Source: Congeria kusceri
Taxonomy: Eukaryota > Mollusca > Bivalvia > Myida > Dreissenidae
Assembly (NCBI GenBank): GCA_027627225.1
Contig: CM051032.1
Coordinates: 65,141,137 to 65,205,136 of the forward strand
Length of the DNA: 64,000 nt
Direction: 5' to 3'
The notes beneath the pieces are model-generated. The model was not told where the DNA came from and did not search any database. It saw only the letters and a list, made by a program, of their open reading frames with translations. A program made the position numbers and the translations under genes. This document shows positions 44,943-58,600 of this stretch, piece by piece (the stretch's first letter is position 1; each line of letters opens with the position of its first letter).

Positions 44943-45185
44943 GTGAAAGTTCATTCATTCACACCAAAAACTTGGAAAAATAGTCACTCGAGATGGGTGG
45001 AGAGCGGGGGACGTCGGGTGATCGAGTTTGTCGGTCTGTTGGATAATTTAAAATACTGTTCATTGTGTAAACTTGGACCTGTTCCACTGAAGACTTTTGA
45101 CGAGATCTACCGCAGTAAAAAACATATGAAAATTATGTTATCGGCGAAATGGTCTAAGAGACACCTTTTTATCCAAAAACAGTGA
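44943..45185 (+). pseudogene. Fragment of a GRRxxE/CxxC transposase-like domain
   Basis: The frame has HSRWVESGGRRVIEF followed by VGLLDNLKYCSLCKLGPVPL. GRRVxE, then about 15 residues, then CxxC..GPLPL is the start of a domain found in large multicopy 'Mutator-like transposase domain' proteins of molluscs and cnidarians (family recollection). The expected continuation (GLxSxLxVxC and catalytic residues) is missing after about 45080, where the reading frame turns into unrelated sequence. It lies 440 bp inside the left end of the TTAA element, where a transposase N terminus would be expected. It is a truncated remnant; no complete protein is encoded here. Confidence 0.5.
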
Positions 45186-47261
45186 CACTTTACCAATAGT
45201 CAGTCACAAGCTCCAAGAAGAGTCTTGATGAAGTTATCACAAAGTTTTGCCAGTTTTTTGAAGCTCTTGTTAACCCAATGTAATGAAAATGTCAATTGAA
45301 TTTTTTTAAACACACTTATAAAAAATGTTTAATATTTTTCTGAATTTGGTTAACAAGGACATGTGAACCTCAGCTAGTTACATCTGTATTAAAAGTTTTA
45401 CACAAAACTATTCCTTTAACATTAATGCAAAAATGACTCATTTAATATCGATACTGCTATTAGATTACAATTAGAAGAGGAAAAAAAAAAAAACATAAAA
45501 GGAAAATATTAGCTTTTTTAACTTGTCTTATTTTTCATAATTTTCATTTTTTTTTATAACATAGGGGTTGCTTCAATCCAAATATTATACCTTGAGATTT
45601 CTGTGGTGAACCTATGTCAATTTATACCTTTTACTTCTCAGATACGGTTATATTATATTTTGGTATTACTGATTTTGACATACTATGAAATAGAAGTTTG
45701 AAAAAATACAAAAATAGGTGTTCAGCGTATTTTTACTGTAATGAAATCTGTTGTTTTTTACCATATGCTTAGCCAAATTTAATGTCATAAGTATTGTTGG
45801 TCAACTTTAGTACTTGTATTTGTTATACTTTTTCATAAGATACATCTTTAGGCCAACATTTTTTTATTTTTTGTTTTACGGGATTTTTTTTTTTTTTTAT
45901 TGAGTCGGAGGGGATAAATAAAAATAAAAATAATATGTCTTTTTATCACCAGTCGACAAAAAAAATGAAAATAAAAATGAAATTTTGTATTTTTTTTATT
46001 TATTTTTAAAATAAAACATTTGTTACAGTCACAGTCAAAAACATGCACTTTTAAGACAAACTAGTAAAATAAATTAGTTGAAAACTCTTGAACTATGTAT
46101 TTGAGCAGAATTAAACAATCATTATTTCATACTTATCCAAACATTTATTATTTTTAACTTGACAACTGCTTTTGTTTCATATTGTATTGTCATATTTCTG
46201 TGTTTGTACACTTGTTATTATTTTAATTTAAACATTAATTAGCTGGCACTTTCGTTGAACCCAGTACCTTGTCAATTTTCTTTTTTTTGTAACTACTGGA
46301 TTAGCATCCCCAGCTATTTTTTTTTATTCCAGATGTATTAATTAAATTATTATCACATTAAAGTGCAAATGAAAACAAACTAAAAAATATTTGAATTATT
46401 CAAATATCTCGATTACTTCCCAAGTTATGAGGTTTTGAAGTTGTGAAATTTTCGCAAAATTTTGCCACTTTTTTGGCAGGTTTTATTCTGTAGATAATTG
46501 ATTTATCAGACATTTGCGGCACCGACGCTGCTGATATTTTATTGTACATTCTTATATTTTTTTATTTATTGAAATATCTTCATGAAAATTGGTAACCATA
46601 TGCAAATTTACATGCTCTTTTAATTTCTAAGGTCCATTTTGGACTATCTGCAAGTGCAAACATTTTTTTCCCATAAAAAATGTGTCCTCTATAGTTTTTT
46701 TTTCAATCAAAATGTTAAGTGACGTTGCATTTACATGCCATAATATTGTAATTTCACTCTTCAATTGCTTTTTTGGTGATTAAAATTAAAATTCTTAAAT
46801 CTTAGGGAAATTATTTAACATTTCAAAGGCATTAAACAAACATGTTGTAAAACATAATACTTTTATTACATATTTATTACATATACACACATCAATGGCA
46901 TAATGCAGATATATTGTTCACTGTCAACTGCTCTAGGACTGTCTGTAAATTGTTGAGCAAGGGAATTCACTTCCTCCTTTTGTGGAGAATTTGTAACTGC
47001 CTTTTTGGTTGGATTTTCCTGGAACATGTGCTTCTCTGTTGGCGGACCTGGGAAGTTAAGATGATCCGATGCCATCCTGAATTTATCCTGTCGGAGTCAG
47101 ACTAGCACATTGCACTTTACAGGGAATAATAATACACCTGAAAAATAATAAAGATACAGTAAGAAATAAAACAATGTGAAGAAAAAAGAAATCAAATAAT
47201 TTTAGAAAATAAAATAAACCTATTCAATAAATTTGTTAAACTTACTATTATTTACACAAGT
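45186..47261. other. AT-rich interior of the TTAA element
   Basis: Long homopolymer-rich AT sequence (for example poly-T near 45880). No open frame with recognisable motifs. Confidence 0.5.
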
Positions 47262-47719
47262 ATTGGTTATTTGTTTACTGTTGTCATGATTCCTATTCTC
47301 GTAACATGACTTCAATACATATATAAATGATACAACCAATATCCTAAACAAATGACATTCTTTACACATACACTTTACAGGTTTGTCAACTTCATACAAT
47401 TAAAAAATATTAACAATATTCTGAATAATTGAATTTGTATGAATTTCGTTCATAACAATAACAATGCGCTAGTGTAGGAGTAGATACTGTATTGGTTATT
47501 TGTTCACTGTTGTCATGATTCCTATTCTCGTAGCATGACTTCAATACATATATAAATGATACAACCAATATCCTAAACAAATGACATTCTTTACACATAC
47601 ACTTTACAGGTTTGTCAACTTCATACAATTAAAAAATATTAACAATATTCTGAATAATTTAATTTGTATGAATTTCGTTCATCACAATAACAATGCGCTA
47701 GTGTAGGAGTAGATACTGT
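47262..47719. repeat. 229-bp near-identical tandem duplication
   Basis: Copies at 47262-47490 and 47491-47719 differ at only a few positions (for example TTTAC/TTCAC and AATTG/AATTT). This is a recent duplication. Confidence 0.9.
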
Positions 47720-50270
47720 GTTTTATAAAATGTCTTGTGACTGAAATGCTGCCTTTCCGAAACTATATGTAGTATTGTTTACAAGCATTTTAAGTTTTTA
47801 GCGTATTTATTTAAAAACCACAAACCTCTTAGTAACATATACCAGCGAAATGGACAAATATATTTTTAATTACACATACTTAAGCGTTTTTCTTGAGCTT
47901 ATTGGGGCTTATTTACCGAATATATCATTCGTTTTTCGCTTATCAACAGAAATTCAAGATGGCGGCCATTGCATCGCCAGAATGGATTTTTTGTTTTTTC
48001 TGACCTCTGAACTTTGAACGCAAATGCGGTCGGGTAAACATGAACCGATTTAATCGTAAAATATATCAATTTAGAGCTTAGAAAGTGTATTTTTAAATGA
48101 TATAACTATCATATTAACATACCGATTCAGGATCCGACAAATTCATGTAGACTTTGGTCATTTGTAACACGCTTGTTTACAGTCCAGTTTTAATGGAAGT
48201 TGTATCTTCATTAAGGGAAATTCCTCCTCTGATTGGTTAATTTAACTTCATAAATATTCAAATACATTTACGTCACTGCATAACCTGTGGAAAATACCCA
48301 CCGTCACCAAACCATGTCCGCGTTGATGGACTCGATCGCGGAGGTGTGAAATCGTCCATAATCCCCATTGTTCAACAATTAAACAATGATAAACAACACT
48401 TATCCTTTATGGATTTTCATGAAATAAAAACCATATTAAACATAATTTTATTGTAATTAATCTGATATATGATTCATTAAATTATGTTAAGTGCAAAGTA
48501 CCTAATTCATCCGATGAAATATACGACCGTCAGAAAATCAATATCAGTGAATGGATTATTGGATTTTGCTGGGGATGTTAACTGGATCATCTGGAGCTCA
48601 CTAACTAAATACTGAAATTTGGTAGTTTCCCCGACCTGTTTTCTTTTATTCATACTTTAAATTGACATGGCCTAAAAGTTTACCATAAAAATTTACCAAT
48701 TTTTAAACTGGTCCGATGCAATCATTAGGCAATTTATACAGTTGAATAATGCATATAATTTAAGTATGGCATTTTAATCAATAATATTTATTTCATCAAA
48801 CTTACCCAAAGCTTTTCATAATGTCAAAGTGAATGTCTGAGAACACCCCTGCTTCTTCGGCAAAGACACTCAAAATGATTACATTTCTTTCATATAAATC
48901 GGTAACGATGTCAGAAACTGTATTGTTCTATGCTATTTTGCGAATTGAAATGGATTCTCTTTTGTTTTTGATAAATTTTCAGATTTTTTCTGCCGATTTG
49001 GGGGAAAGGGCCTGGCTTTTTATAGGGAAAATTAGCACGAAATGCCTGATTTTGGGGAACACTGGCCACTGGAGGAACCTACCTCAATGTTTTTATTGTT
49101 TTAATAGATATAATATATATTTTACTGTGCTTTATATTAATATTATGGCATTAACAAAAGCACGTGTACATGTAAATTATGTGCACTATATTAAATGTAT
49201 TAAACATTTTAGTTTATTTTGCATTGCAGTAACTTAAATAACTTTAAATATAATTTTCATGTCAACATGTATACACTGTTATACTATTTAAAAGTGCTTC
49301 ACAAAATATTAATGAACTAAAATTTGTAAATAGTATACTATAATGAATTGTTGCACTCTGGTTAACACAAAAAGGCTGAACAAAATATATACCAATTATG
49401 TACATGTATCAAAAACAACTAACTGGTAAAATAGGATATTATATTTGAAGTTTGAGCTCAAGAACAATCCACTTTTACTTTACTGTCCGAAATACGTACA
49501 TACCCGATAACCAGTCCATGACGATGTACATTGTGCAAGTCAAATAAAGTGTCTGTCTGTCCATTTGACATATTCCAGACACAAAATTTCACACACCATT
49601 TATCAACAAGATAATCCTTTAATTAGTTGTGTCCGCTGAATCTACGACAGCTTGCTAGCAATCATCTTTAATAAGACAGTGAATGCTGACAAACAGTGCG
49701 TTGTTTTCTCAAATTTGATAAAGATTTTCCAAGATGAAACCACGCACCTGGCAGACAGTCCGTACATTTTCCCTAATTTATATTCGTACTCAAAGTGTTT
49801 CATCTCCATCGGGATAGAGATGGAAATAGTAATTTTTATTGGAACACGGTACAAAATATTTTAGCTCTCGGCATAGTTTTTTGTGTGCTACGATTAAAAT
49901 ACAAAGACGGCGGGAAAATTATAAATAAAATTCACAAAAGTTACTTTTAGTTTTATTTGATTTGGTCAAAATTTATGGTCGGCACTCCCGTAAAGCAAAA
50001 GATAAAAAAATGTTGGCCTTAACGTATAAATTAAAGCTGTTCAGGAATAAATAAAATACATATTGACAATATATGTCAGTCATTTTTGTAAGTGTACCCC
50101 ATCACAATTTTAGGTTGAAGTAGAAAAATGAGTGGTTATTACAATAATCACATTTTTTTCAAAACGTGGTTAGATTTTGTTTATATTTCACAGTTAAGTC
50201 TCATAATAGATTTAATGATCAAAAATAATAAGAAAGTCAAGGTCTGAAAAAAGTCCCATTAGGGGCTTTC
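47720..50270. other. Right part of the TTAA element, no gene
   Basis: Contains an open frame of 134 codons at 48833-49237 without known motifs. A tail-like AATAAAGTGTCTGTCTGTCC near 49545 resembles LINE 3' ends. Nothing firm. Confidence 0.4.
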
Positions 50271-50278
50271 TACCTTAA

Positions 50279-51297
50279 ACAACACCTAAACTGCTTCACA
50301 TGTACCGAAATTTACCTAGTATATGTGTTTAATTCCGATTTAAACTTTTGTATAAATCTACATTCATATAGAGACCGCCATGTTTACCTTGCCTTGTTTA
50401 ACCCTTCAAATATGCTTCAACCAATCGGATGATGAATGATAGAATTGAATGACCAATCGAAATGACGCAATCGTTTCAGTGTAGCAAAATATCAATTAAA
50501 GTTTACACAGCGAAGGACAGCAAGATGTGTTTAAAATGCAATAGGGTCTAGGGTTAATTTGATGTTGCAGCCAAATGGAAGTGTTATCATACAAATATTT
50601 ATTGAGGAATAAATTCTCTTTGCAGGTATGTAAATTTTATTAAGAAATATTAATGCTAACCATGCCATTTCTGCGCATGAAAGTAGCGAACAAAATCCTG
50701 TCGCTACTCTTTAGACACATAGGGAGAAATTTCCACCACAGTTTTGGTCCTTTGCCGGTTGGGCCCTCCGGGCCAATATTTCCCATATAAAAAGTAGCTC
50801 AATATTGGCACAGGGCCTAACTTGTTGTGGAGTAAAGCAAGACTCTTTTTTTGCACACGGACGACTTTCATTGGTTGTTTAAAATTTGGGCATATGCCAA
50901 GCGAATGTATATTATGGTTTTCTAAGAAATGCTTTATATTTAAAAGACTTTGGTATTGTAAACATACTTAACGATTGGTGCAAGAAATGTGAAATGAATC
51001 AATATTTATTGAAGTTAGTTAACGAGTGTAACTTTTATAAATGGACTGGGCCATTTTCAGTACTAGGAATAGTCAATTAAACAATAATAGGTTGATGGGA
51101 CTTGATGCAACCACGGTTCAGAAGTCAGCTTTTATTTATTTGTTAGTGATTACCTCTGGCTCTATATAAATTTATCTGTCTGTATTGATGTTTATAATCA
51201 TTTTAAATATACAATGTATGTTTATTACTGTTAATACAGACATGTTGAACACATAAATGTTCAGTGATAGTTATATAATTAAGAAATAAATTTCGGT
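50279..51297. other. Unannotated stretch with one GC palindrome
   Basis: TTGGGCCCTCCGGGCCAA at about 50758-50775 is a short palindrome, possibly the centre of a degraded MITE (weak outer arms 50735-50835). No gene. Confidence 0.4.
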
Positions 51298-51439
51298 TCA
51301 TCGTTGTTTATCAGCCAATAAACAACAATTTGGAGTTCTGATGAGTAGGAATAAAACCATGAGGGCGTTAGCACGAGTTGTTTCATAGCCACGCATCAGA
51401 ACGACAGAGAGTTGTTTGTTGGCCGATAAACAACGATGA
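51298..51439. mobile_element. 142-bp MITE
   Basis: Arms of about 30 bp: TCATCGTTGTTTATCAGCCA on the left, and the inverse of TCATCGTTGTTTATCGGCCA on the right, with a GTTCTGATG inner match. Confidence 0.75.
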
Positions 51440-53043
51440 TGTTTAAATTATTTAGATTCTAACACGTTTTGACAAATATTTTTGCAATTGTTATTGGAAC
51501 TACATTTTACTATGCTCCGCTCAGAATCAGAACTTCTTTTTGCGTTGTTTATTGGTAGTTTCAATGATCGAAATTAACACAAGCCCGTATCCCCGAGACG
51601 GGTAAAATTCGGCTAGGGCTTGTTCATTATGTAGAATTACAAGCCCATCGGGCTTGCTCAGTTTGTTAAAGCCATTCCACCTGAGAGCCGTGAAAATGCG
51701 TCAGATGAATTGTAATTGCTTCCAATTCATCTCATTTTGATTTCTGGGAGCCACAAATATCAGCACAATAGTGTAGTTCTGAATGCCTAATGACGTAAAT
51801 TTACATCTGTAACATTAATTCTTATTGGCTACATAAACAAGGTGGTTAACAAATGAACCAATCAAATCAACTGTTATTTAACGTCCATTAAATCCCCAGA
51901 TGTTGAACTTCCTTGTTTGCTATAAAAATTTAATTGCCCGTAATTAATTACTCCCAGCTCAATTGCTAATGGACAACTCAATTGCAGATCAGACTGTTGT
52001 TTCATTTGATTAATGCTAAATAAATGTCCAAGAAAGATTTAATTTAATAAAAATTAAACTTTACAGAAAGTGTTTCTAATGGGCATGTTACCGAACACAA
52101 TACAAAAACTATGCATTGAAATCTGTGAATTAGTAACACTTTGGTTACTGCTATCGTCTATCTTCTGTATGCGATAACTGGTGATGACTCTGGAGTAAAC
52201 AAGCATGTACATTATAGTATTCCATTCGTACCAAGCGCATTTGAACAGTGCCTTTCGTAAATAAGAAACATATTTCGGGCAAACACCATAAACGTTCATA
52301 AGAACTATTACTAAAATTACGATGTATTGAATTACATCCCATGGACGGCGGCTTAAAATTAAAAGAATCCGCATTTTAACATAGCGGAAGAATTGTAACC
52401 CGGTACAAATTTCGGTATTTCCAGTAACTGTCTTTGTGTCTGATTTAATTATATAAATCGGATATACACAAATTGTAAAATACTGTGTAAATTTTGAAGA
52501 AAAAAAAGTCATATTCGATTGGGAACGTTTATAAATATCATCTACATGTTGGTTTAAACTTTTGCTTCATAGATGCTTTTGCTTGTGTAATAGCATCAGA
52601 TATTTTTTTAAGAAAATCTTTGTTAATATAAGTCCTATGGAAACAAACGACAATGCCAGCTGCATTGACAAGTGTTCCTTTGCAAAAATATTGGTGAGCT
52701 ATTGCAAAAATATTTCTTTTTTTGACAGTTATTAAAATATGAATTACAAAAAGTTAAATTCTATAAATAGAAGTATTTTAATGCTGAGGGTATATCAATT
52801 TGAAGGCACTTCTGTTAATTATGAACATTCAAATTGATTGCCTTTTTACATCAGCTTGCATAAATGACCGTTTGTGATTAATAAATCTATATTTAGAATT
52901 TTATAAAAAGGGACGCTTGTAATAAAAATTATTAATAACTTGTATAGTTTCGTGTTCTGACATACAATTTGCAATTGTACAACATTTAAATTATATTTAC
53001 ATATAGATTTCATAATTTTTTATTGTTGTTAAGTATGCACAAT
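51440..53043. other. Unannotated stretch including one 152-codon open frame
   Basis: A minus-strand open frame (52054-52512) has two hydrophobic stretches (IQYIVILVIVLMNVYGV; IMYMLVYSRVI) but no family motif, and chance is possible. Palindromic AAGCCCATCGGGCTT-type repeats occur near 51640-51655. No gene is called. Confidence 0.35.
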
Positions 53044-53154
53044 AACAATCTTCAAATTAATGTAAATAATATTTAAAATTTTAACATTTAAATTTCAACA
53101 ACACTATTACAATGTCAAAATTTTAAATATTATTTACATTATTTTGAAGATTGT
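53044..53154. repeat. 111-bp perfect-arm palindrome
   Basis: AACAATCTTCAAATTAATGT and the following AAATAATATTTAAAATTT pair with the inverse at 53113-53154. The loop is about 25 bp. It could form a long hairpin or be a foldback MITE. Confidence 0.8.
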
Positions 53155-53848
53155 TTTTGTTCCCCCCCCCTCCCAATTTTTTTTTCAAAATTGTGATTTA
53201 CAAAAAAAGTATTGTGATCAATTTTACATTCTGTGATGGCTTCCTTGTACTGTATATTCATTAACTGTTAAATGTTATTATGAAAAAAAAATAAGTAATT
53301 ACCACAGCTTGTTTCTGTGTTTATTATACATTATTATTTAAACTGCATAAATGACCTAAATCAAATTACATGGTTTGTTGTTTGTTTGCTTTTCAGATCA
53401 CCTGCTTAATGGATTTAAACCTAACTTAAGTTATAATAATGTAACGGTCCTTTATCAATGTGCCTTCAATTTGATATTGACAGTGGTATAACTGAAACCC
53501 TTAAAAATATAACACAAATATTGTCATAAAAACCTTTGCTGGAATTAAAAATAGTTTTGCATAGGTTGGGTCATTTTTCCTTATATGATACATGTATATA
53601 GAAAATCTAGTAGTCATAAACCAGTAGCTTGATTTCAAAATGATGGAATCTTCAACAAGATCCATTTGAGGTGGTCTTAAAAAAAAAAAAAAAAAAAATA
53701 AGTATGTTTTGCAACCAAAACAGCATAGCATACTAACAGTTTTGATAGATTCTACAAATTCCTGTTTTAAAATTCCATTTGTATAAAAATGTTTTTTCAG
53801 CCCCAAACTGTGTAACTGTCCCTTTTAGTCGGCTGTTTGAAAGTTACA

Positions 53849-54132
53849 TTCATGAAAAATATCTTTCAGCAAATATGTCCCTGTACAGAATACCATTGCC
53901 ATTATCTTGATGTGCAAGGTTTGGGGGTTGGTCCATATCCATCTCTTGATTGGGTTCCAGAATGACACCACAGTCAAGTCCGTAGTTGTGTAGAATACTG
54001 ATGCTATAATAATTTGACAGCATTGTTTGGGCTGGCACAATAGACCATACGACATGCAAGCAAATCTCTGTTTCAGAACACCAAATGCCTGCTCTACAAT
54101 GACCGTTGTTCGTACCAATGACCGGTTATATC
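53849..54132 (-). pseudogene. Harbinger transposase C-terminal exon, relic
   Basis: The minus-strand block begins after a TTTCAG acceptor and reads YNRSLVRTTVIVEQAFGVLK, with the catalytic Glu of the HARBI1-type nuclease. RFACMSYGL and IIIAS follow. The expected ILHN signature (here SILHNYGLDCG) is in the next frame, so a one-base indel lies near 53990-54000. It then runs through an acidic/polar tail to a stop at about 53850. Upstream exons with the two Asp residues are not found nearby. This belongs to a different Harbinger lineage from the 35-37 kb gene, because the Glu context differs. Confidence 0.65.
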
Positions 54133-54149
54133 TGAAATTAAACATAAAA

Positions 54150-55660
54150 ATGAATAGTATTTGAGGAAACAGATGCGGATGATGACCACGACAAATGCAA
54201 GATTATTAAACAGACCCCTACACACACCTTGACAAGTTTCAATCAAATACCATTGATAGTATTCTGTTTATAAATAATTTATTATTTTAATTAAAACATA
54301 CCGGTATGTGAAAAAAAGATGGTAGTATCAAATCATAAGCTCTTTATGTATTTTTATAGAATTATTACCATGTTTTTTTGTTTCGCCCCTATCTGTTAAT
54401 GCCATGCAAAATGGGATTTAGAAAGGAAAACTAAAGTCGATTCATAAAACATTGTGTTAATGCACCTATCAATATTTTCTCACACGTTGGGTGGGAGGGG
54501 TGATGGGCGGGCATATGTGGGACTTTAGATTGAAAGAGATTCTCGACAGTCGGAATTTGTCATGCCACATAATTCTGGGTCCCGGGAAATAGACTGGTCA
54601 TATTTTAGATCCTGGTAATATTGGCCCCTGGGCCATTTGATTTGCCATTAAGCATGTTCCACTGTGGGGATTCAGACAAAAATGCTTGGCCCTAGGGTGG
54701 GGAATTAGATCCCCAAAAATATATTTTGTCAAATTCCCCTGGGTCAGTCCGCCTTGAATGGTGCATAATATATAGCAGTGTGTGGATGCCTCAGAGTGGG
54801 CACTTTAACAGGAAGAAGGATGTAGTGATGCGAAAATGCATGTCAAACAGGAAATCAAATAGGTTATGAATATACACTCACTTGCTGTGTAATAAATCCT
54901 GATCATCTTATCCATCTTTCTAAGTCGATGTTGCAAATGTTTGCCCATAAATCGTGTTCTAATGCTGCATGTTATTGGACAAATAATATGCCATAATTCC
55001 AAGCAGAAATTCCATTCTTAAAGTAAAATACGTTGACATATTCTCTTGTGTGCGGTTAGCACTATTGGCTGTAGGTATTAACTATGACGTCTCTGGAATA
55101 CGCGTAAACTTTAGAAACGCATAAATAAAAAAATAATATTTGATGACGCATTTTTTGGAGTTATGAATAATATTTCTATCAACGATTAATTAAAAGTATA
55201 TTCGTGAAATGTATACTGTTACTCGCGTATGTCTACGACATTAAATTGTAGATCTACTACATCGAGGGAAGCACTTAACGGCATGCAATATAGAGCGCAA
55301 TACTGCGGGCAAAACTGGATGAATTGAATCTTCTGCGTTATGTATAAAAAATAATAGGTACATGTTAATTACATTTAATATATAAAAAGAAAACATAAGT
55401 TATGGATAGTGTATGTCTGTAGCAGGAAAAACCATATTGAGGTAATCTTATTTGCTTTGATGGATGAGTCACCAAAAAAATATGGTTTTATTGGACGCGA
55501 AGTACAATCTTGAAATGTACAAAAGCATTTCATGTGAACACTTTCATTGCCTACACTAACCACAAAACACAAAAGTGGACTATAACTGTACAAATATTTT
55601 GTTCATATCCTTACATGTCCATGTATAAAAAAAACAGTAGTTTAACTTTATATTCTGAAA
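54150..55660. other. Unannotated stretch
   Basis: No gene or repeat supported. Confidence 0.45.
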
Positions 55661-55689
55661 CTAGATTATCTAAAATACCACACATTGAA

Positions 55690-58600
55690 TATGTAAGAGT
55701 ATTTAATATTATTGTCCACTATCGTCATCACTTGCATCAACACATCAGTATTGTTGGAGTTTGTGCAACTAAGTCCAAGACAGGCTCCACATCCAAGCAA
55801 ACACTCCAGACCATGTTTCCGACATGAGCATCGTTTCCTGTCACAGTTAGCTTTGCAGTTGCACCGAACGATATTCAGCAGTCTTTCAGGTGCAGCAGGT
55901 AAGTTAGTTTTTATTGGAATGTACATCTCGTTCTTCAGTTGCCAACCCCACTCTTCAGGTTGAAGGTTTGTATTGCCAATCCATGTTTGCGACTGAATAT
56001 ACGCTTGATGGCTATGGAAAGCTGCCGCTGCAGATGTTGGTGGCAAAGTCTAAACCTGAACGCATGATGTGCTCGTCATAACCTTTGCAGTGAACTTTTG
56101 ATACCCTAAGCAAGTCAAGATTTTTTATCCGTATGTCCATCAAGAAGCAATATATGAGCCTTTTCTCCATTTCGTTCTACTTCTTCTTTTGAATAACTTG
56201 CCATGAAGAGTTGGACCACTTCTTGAAGTTTGGACTCTTACAAAGCATTTTAAGTGCTGAAAATTTGCCGATTCCATAGACATGCGAAGTAGTGTCACAC
56301 CCCGTGACAGCATGTAGAAATGGCAGCAGGTCACAAACTGCTCTCGACAGCAATGCCTGCAATTCATGTAGGTCTCAAACTTTGTTGCTTTTTATTTTGA
56401 CTTCTTGGTATCTGACCTAAATACAATTTTCTATGATTCTCCTTTTGCATGATAACACAGAAGCACTAAAAGATCAGTGTCTTCACCTATTACAAATGTC
56501 GTAGTGGTTTCTGCATTCTCTATGGCTGTCTTAACTATTAGTGCATCAGCGTACTGTCTGCATTCTTGACACTTATCCCTCTTTCAACAAGGTAAATCCC
56601 TAATGAGTTCATGAAGTTTTGTTTATTTTCAACGTTTTTCAGGAAGGAATCTTTGTTTGATAGAAACGGTGTGTTCTTTGTGAATCGCACAACTATTCCC
56701 ATATTACAGCGAACATGTGTAATGTCCTTAGTGGTTGGTCCACTGGTGTAGCCATCAAATACTGCTGTTGTGCTTGAATACTTTTGGGCCAAATATTGAT
56801 AATACTATTCAAATATGTTTTCAAATGTGCCATTTTTCTGCCACAGAATCTTCTGTATCAACGACACCCCATCAGTCACGTAAGACAATGGATCTGCTTG
56901 CATTTCTTGGTCAGCGCCACATTCTCCAAGTTTCCACACTGCATCGGCTAGTTGACTTTTCTGTGCAACCCATATTGTCAAATAATGAAGATGGGTTGGT
57001 GCTCAATTTATACTTGAATATGGTGGCGAAGTCTTCATCACACCTTTCAGCCACTGTAATAAGCCTTTGGGAAAGCAGCTGAGGGTCAATGTTAACTGTG
57101 TCCTTGTTTATCATTATACAACTATTGTCACATAGTGGCATTGCTTGGGCCTTCTTTCTGAATACGTATTCATCAAGGGGTTGTCCAACCATGTTTTGCA
57201 TAATTTTCTCACCAATGTTGAGTGCCAAATCAACATTGACACGTTTATCAGTTGTAACACCAGTGTCAATGTTTCGTAGAGATGTATCAACTTCCTCATT
57301 TGGAGATCTTGCTTGCAAAAACTGCATTACTTGCATGGCATTGTGGCTATCCCGATTTCTGCGGGATGACGCATCTTGGTGTTGCTCACTGGTAGCATAA
57401 TTTGTGCCACTGAACTCTTGCATGGCTTGATTCATTTCGGCACATGCTGGCATAGATAGCAACCATGATGTTCGCTGTGCTTCAGGCATGCTTCTTCCTA
57501 TTGTAAGTTCACCGGTGGTCTTCAGTGATCTCATCAGCACCTGTTCGATAATAAGATCGGTAGAAAGCACTTCCCAGTATCTATCCGTTCGTCGCACAGT
57601 GTGGTGGCCTTGTAAGAATTGTTGATGATCTGGGTGATCTTTTTCCAATCTCATCATATTTTGAAGGTACACGTAGGCAGATTTTAAATACAGATAGTGA
57701 CCGGATGCAGCAAAATATGGTAGCATGTTTCTAATGGAACTTAGATGTCCAACCCAATCACCAGTGCACGTATAAACTCTTGGAGTGTCGCAATCATTTC
57801 CATGTACTGAAACCATAATCTTGCTGTTCTATGCGTATGTAACTTGTCTTTCATTTCAACAATCTTTGTGGACACCACTTTCAAACTTTCATTTTGCACA
57901 CTTCATGTTTGGAAATTACGTTGTTTTTTTTTCAGGTTGTTCATACAAATTTGATAAAGTAGCTAATTCATTTGAATGAGAATCAGATCCTCTGTCGTCT
58001 TCAGTTGTGTTTTCTTTCTGAAATCATCACACTTGGGTTTTCCGTCTTATTGTATTTTTTCTACAGTGCTACCGCTTCTGCAATCATATTGACTGTCTGA
58101 TAAATTCACAAATGGGTATATCTTTAACAGCAAAATTGCGTGCAGAGACGTGTCCACTAGAAAATGTCCCCACGTGATATAGCTTTTCCAGACATCATGG
58201 GTGTCACTGCATTTGGGGCATATATTGTCTGAAGTACTTCCTGTAATCCAGATCCCGAAACAGTATCGAGAAAATTCATTTCAGTATGAAATGCACCCAA
58301 TCTGAGAACGACATTTTTCAGGGGACTGGAGTCTTCAGACAAATTTACAATTTGTGTAGCTTTCTGAAATAACGGCTGATCAAACGTCAGAACTGGTGTT
58401 ACTCCATATCTGCTTGATTGTTCGCATACAAAGTGCAATGTCAAATTTATGCATGAAAGATCACTCGGTATCATGTCAGTCATCGGTAAGAACGTCACGG
58501 ATGATATGCCTGGATACGTGGCGTTTTCTTGCTTGCTGTACATCTGCATGAAGCCAGACCAGCTTGGACGTGTTTCTGTTAAGCCAAATTACCTTGGAGA

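Larger units (their letters stand above)
44507..50274. mobile_element. 5.8-kb TTAA-target element with GGTAGAAAG ends (Kolobok-like candidate)
   Basis: The left end TTAA|GGTAGAAAGATCCTAATG and the right end, read inverted TTAA|GGTAGAAAGCCCCTAATG, form short TIRs flanked by TTAA on both sides (44503-44506 and 50275-50278). TTAA targets occur in piggyBac and Kolobok transposons. The CCC start of piggyBac is absent, and the one recognisable coding fragment fits a Mutator/Kolobok-related domain. The interior is mostly AT-rich non-coding DNA, so this is a deletion derivative at best. The pairing of such distant short ends by eye is the weak point. Confidence 0.5.

Noticed and set aside
45840..46050. 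Lysine-rich open frame
   Set aside because: Created by poly-A/poly-T runs.
48833..49237. 134-codon open frame
   Set aside because: Low-complexity hydrophobic residues in AT-rich DNA within a transposon interior; no motif.
49500..49565. LINE 3' tail (AATAAAGTGTCTGTCTGTCC)
   Set aside because: The tail-like end is suggestive, but no LINE coding sequence lies upstream, so an element cannot be called.
52054..52512. 152-codon open frame with hydrophobic segments
   Set aside because: No family motif, no splice support, AT-rich composition; could be chance. Mentioned only in the stretch description.
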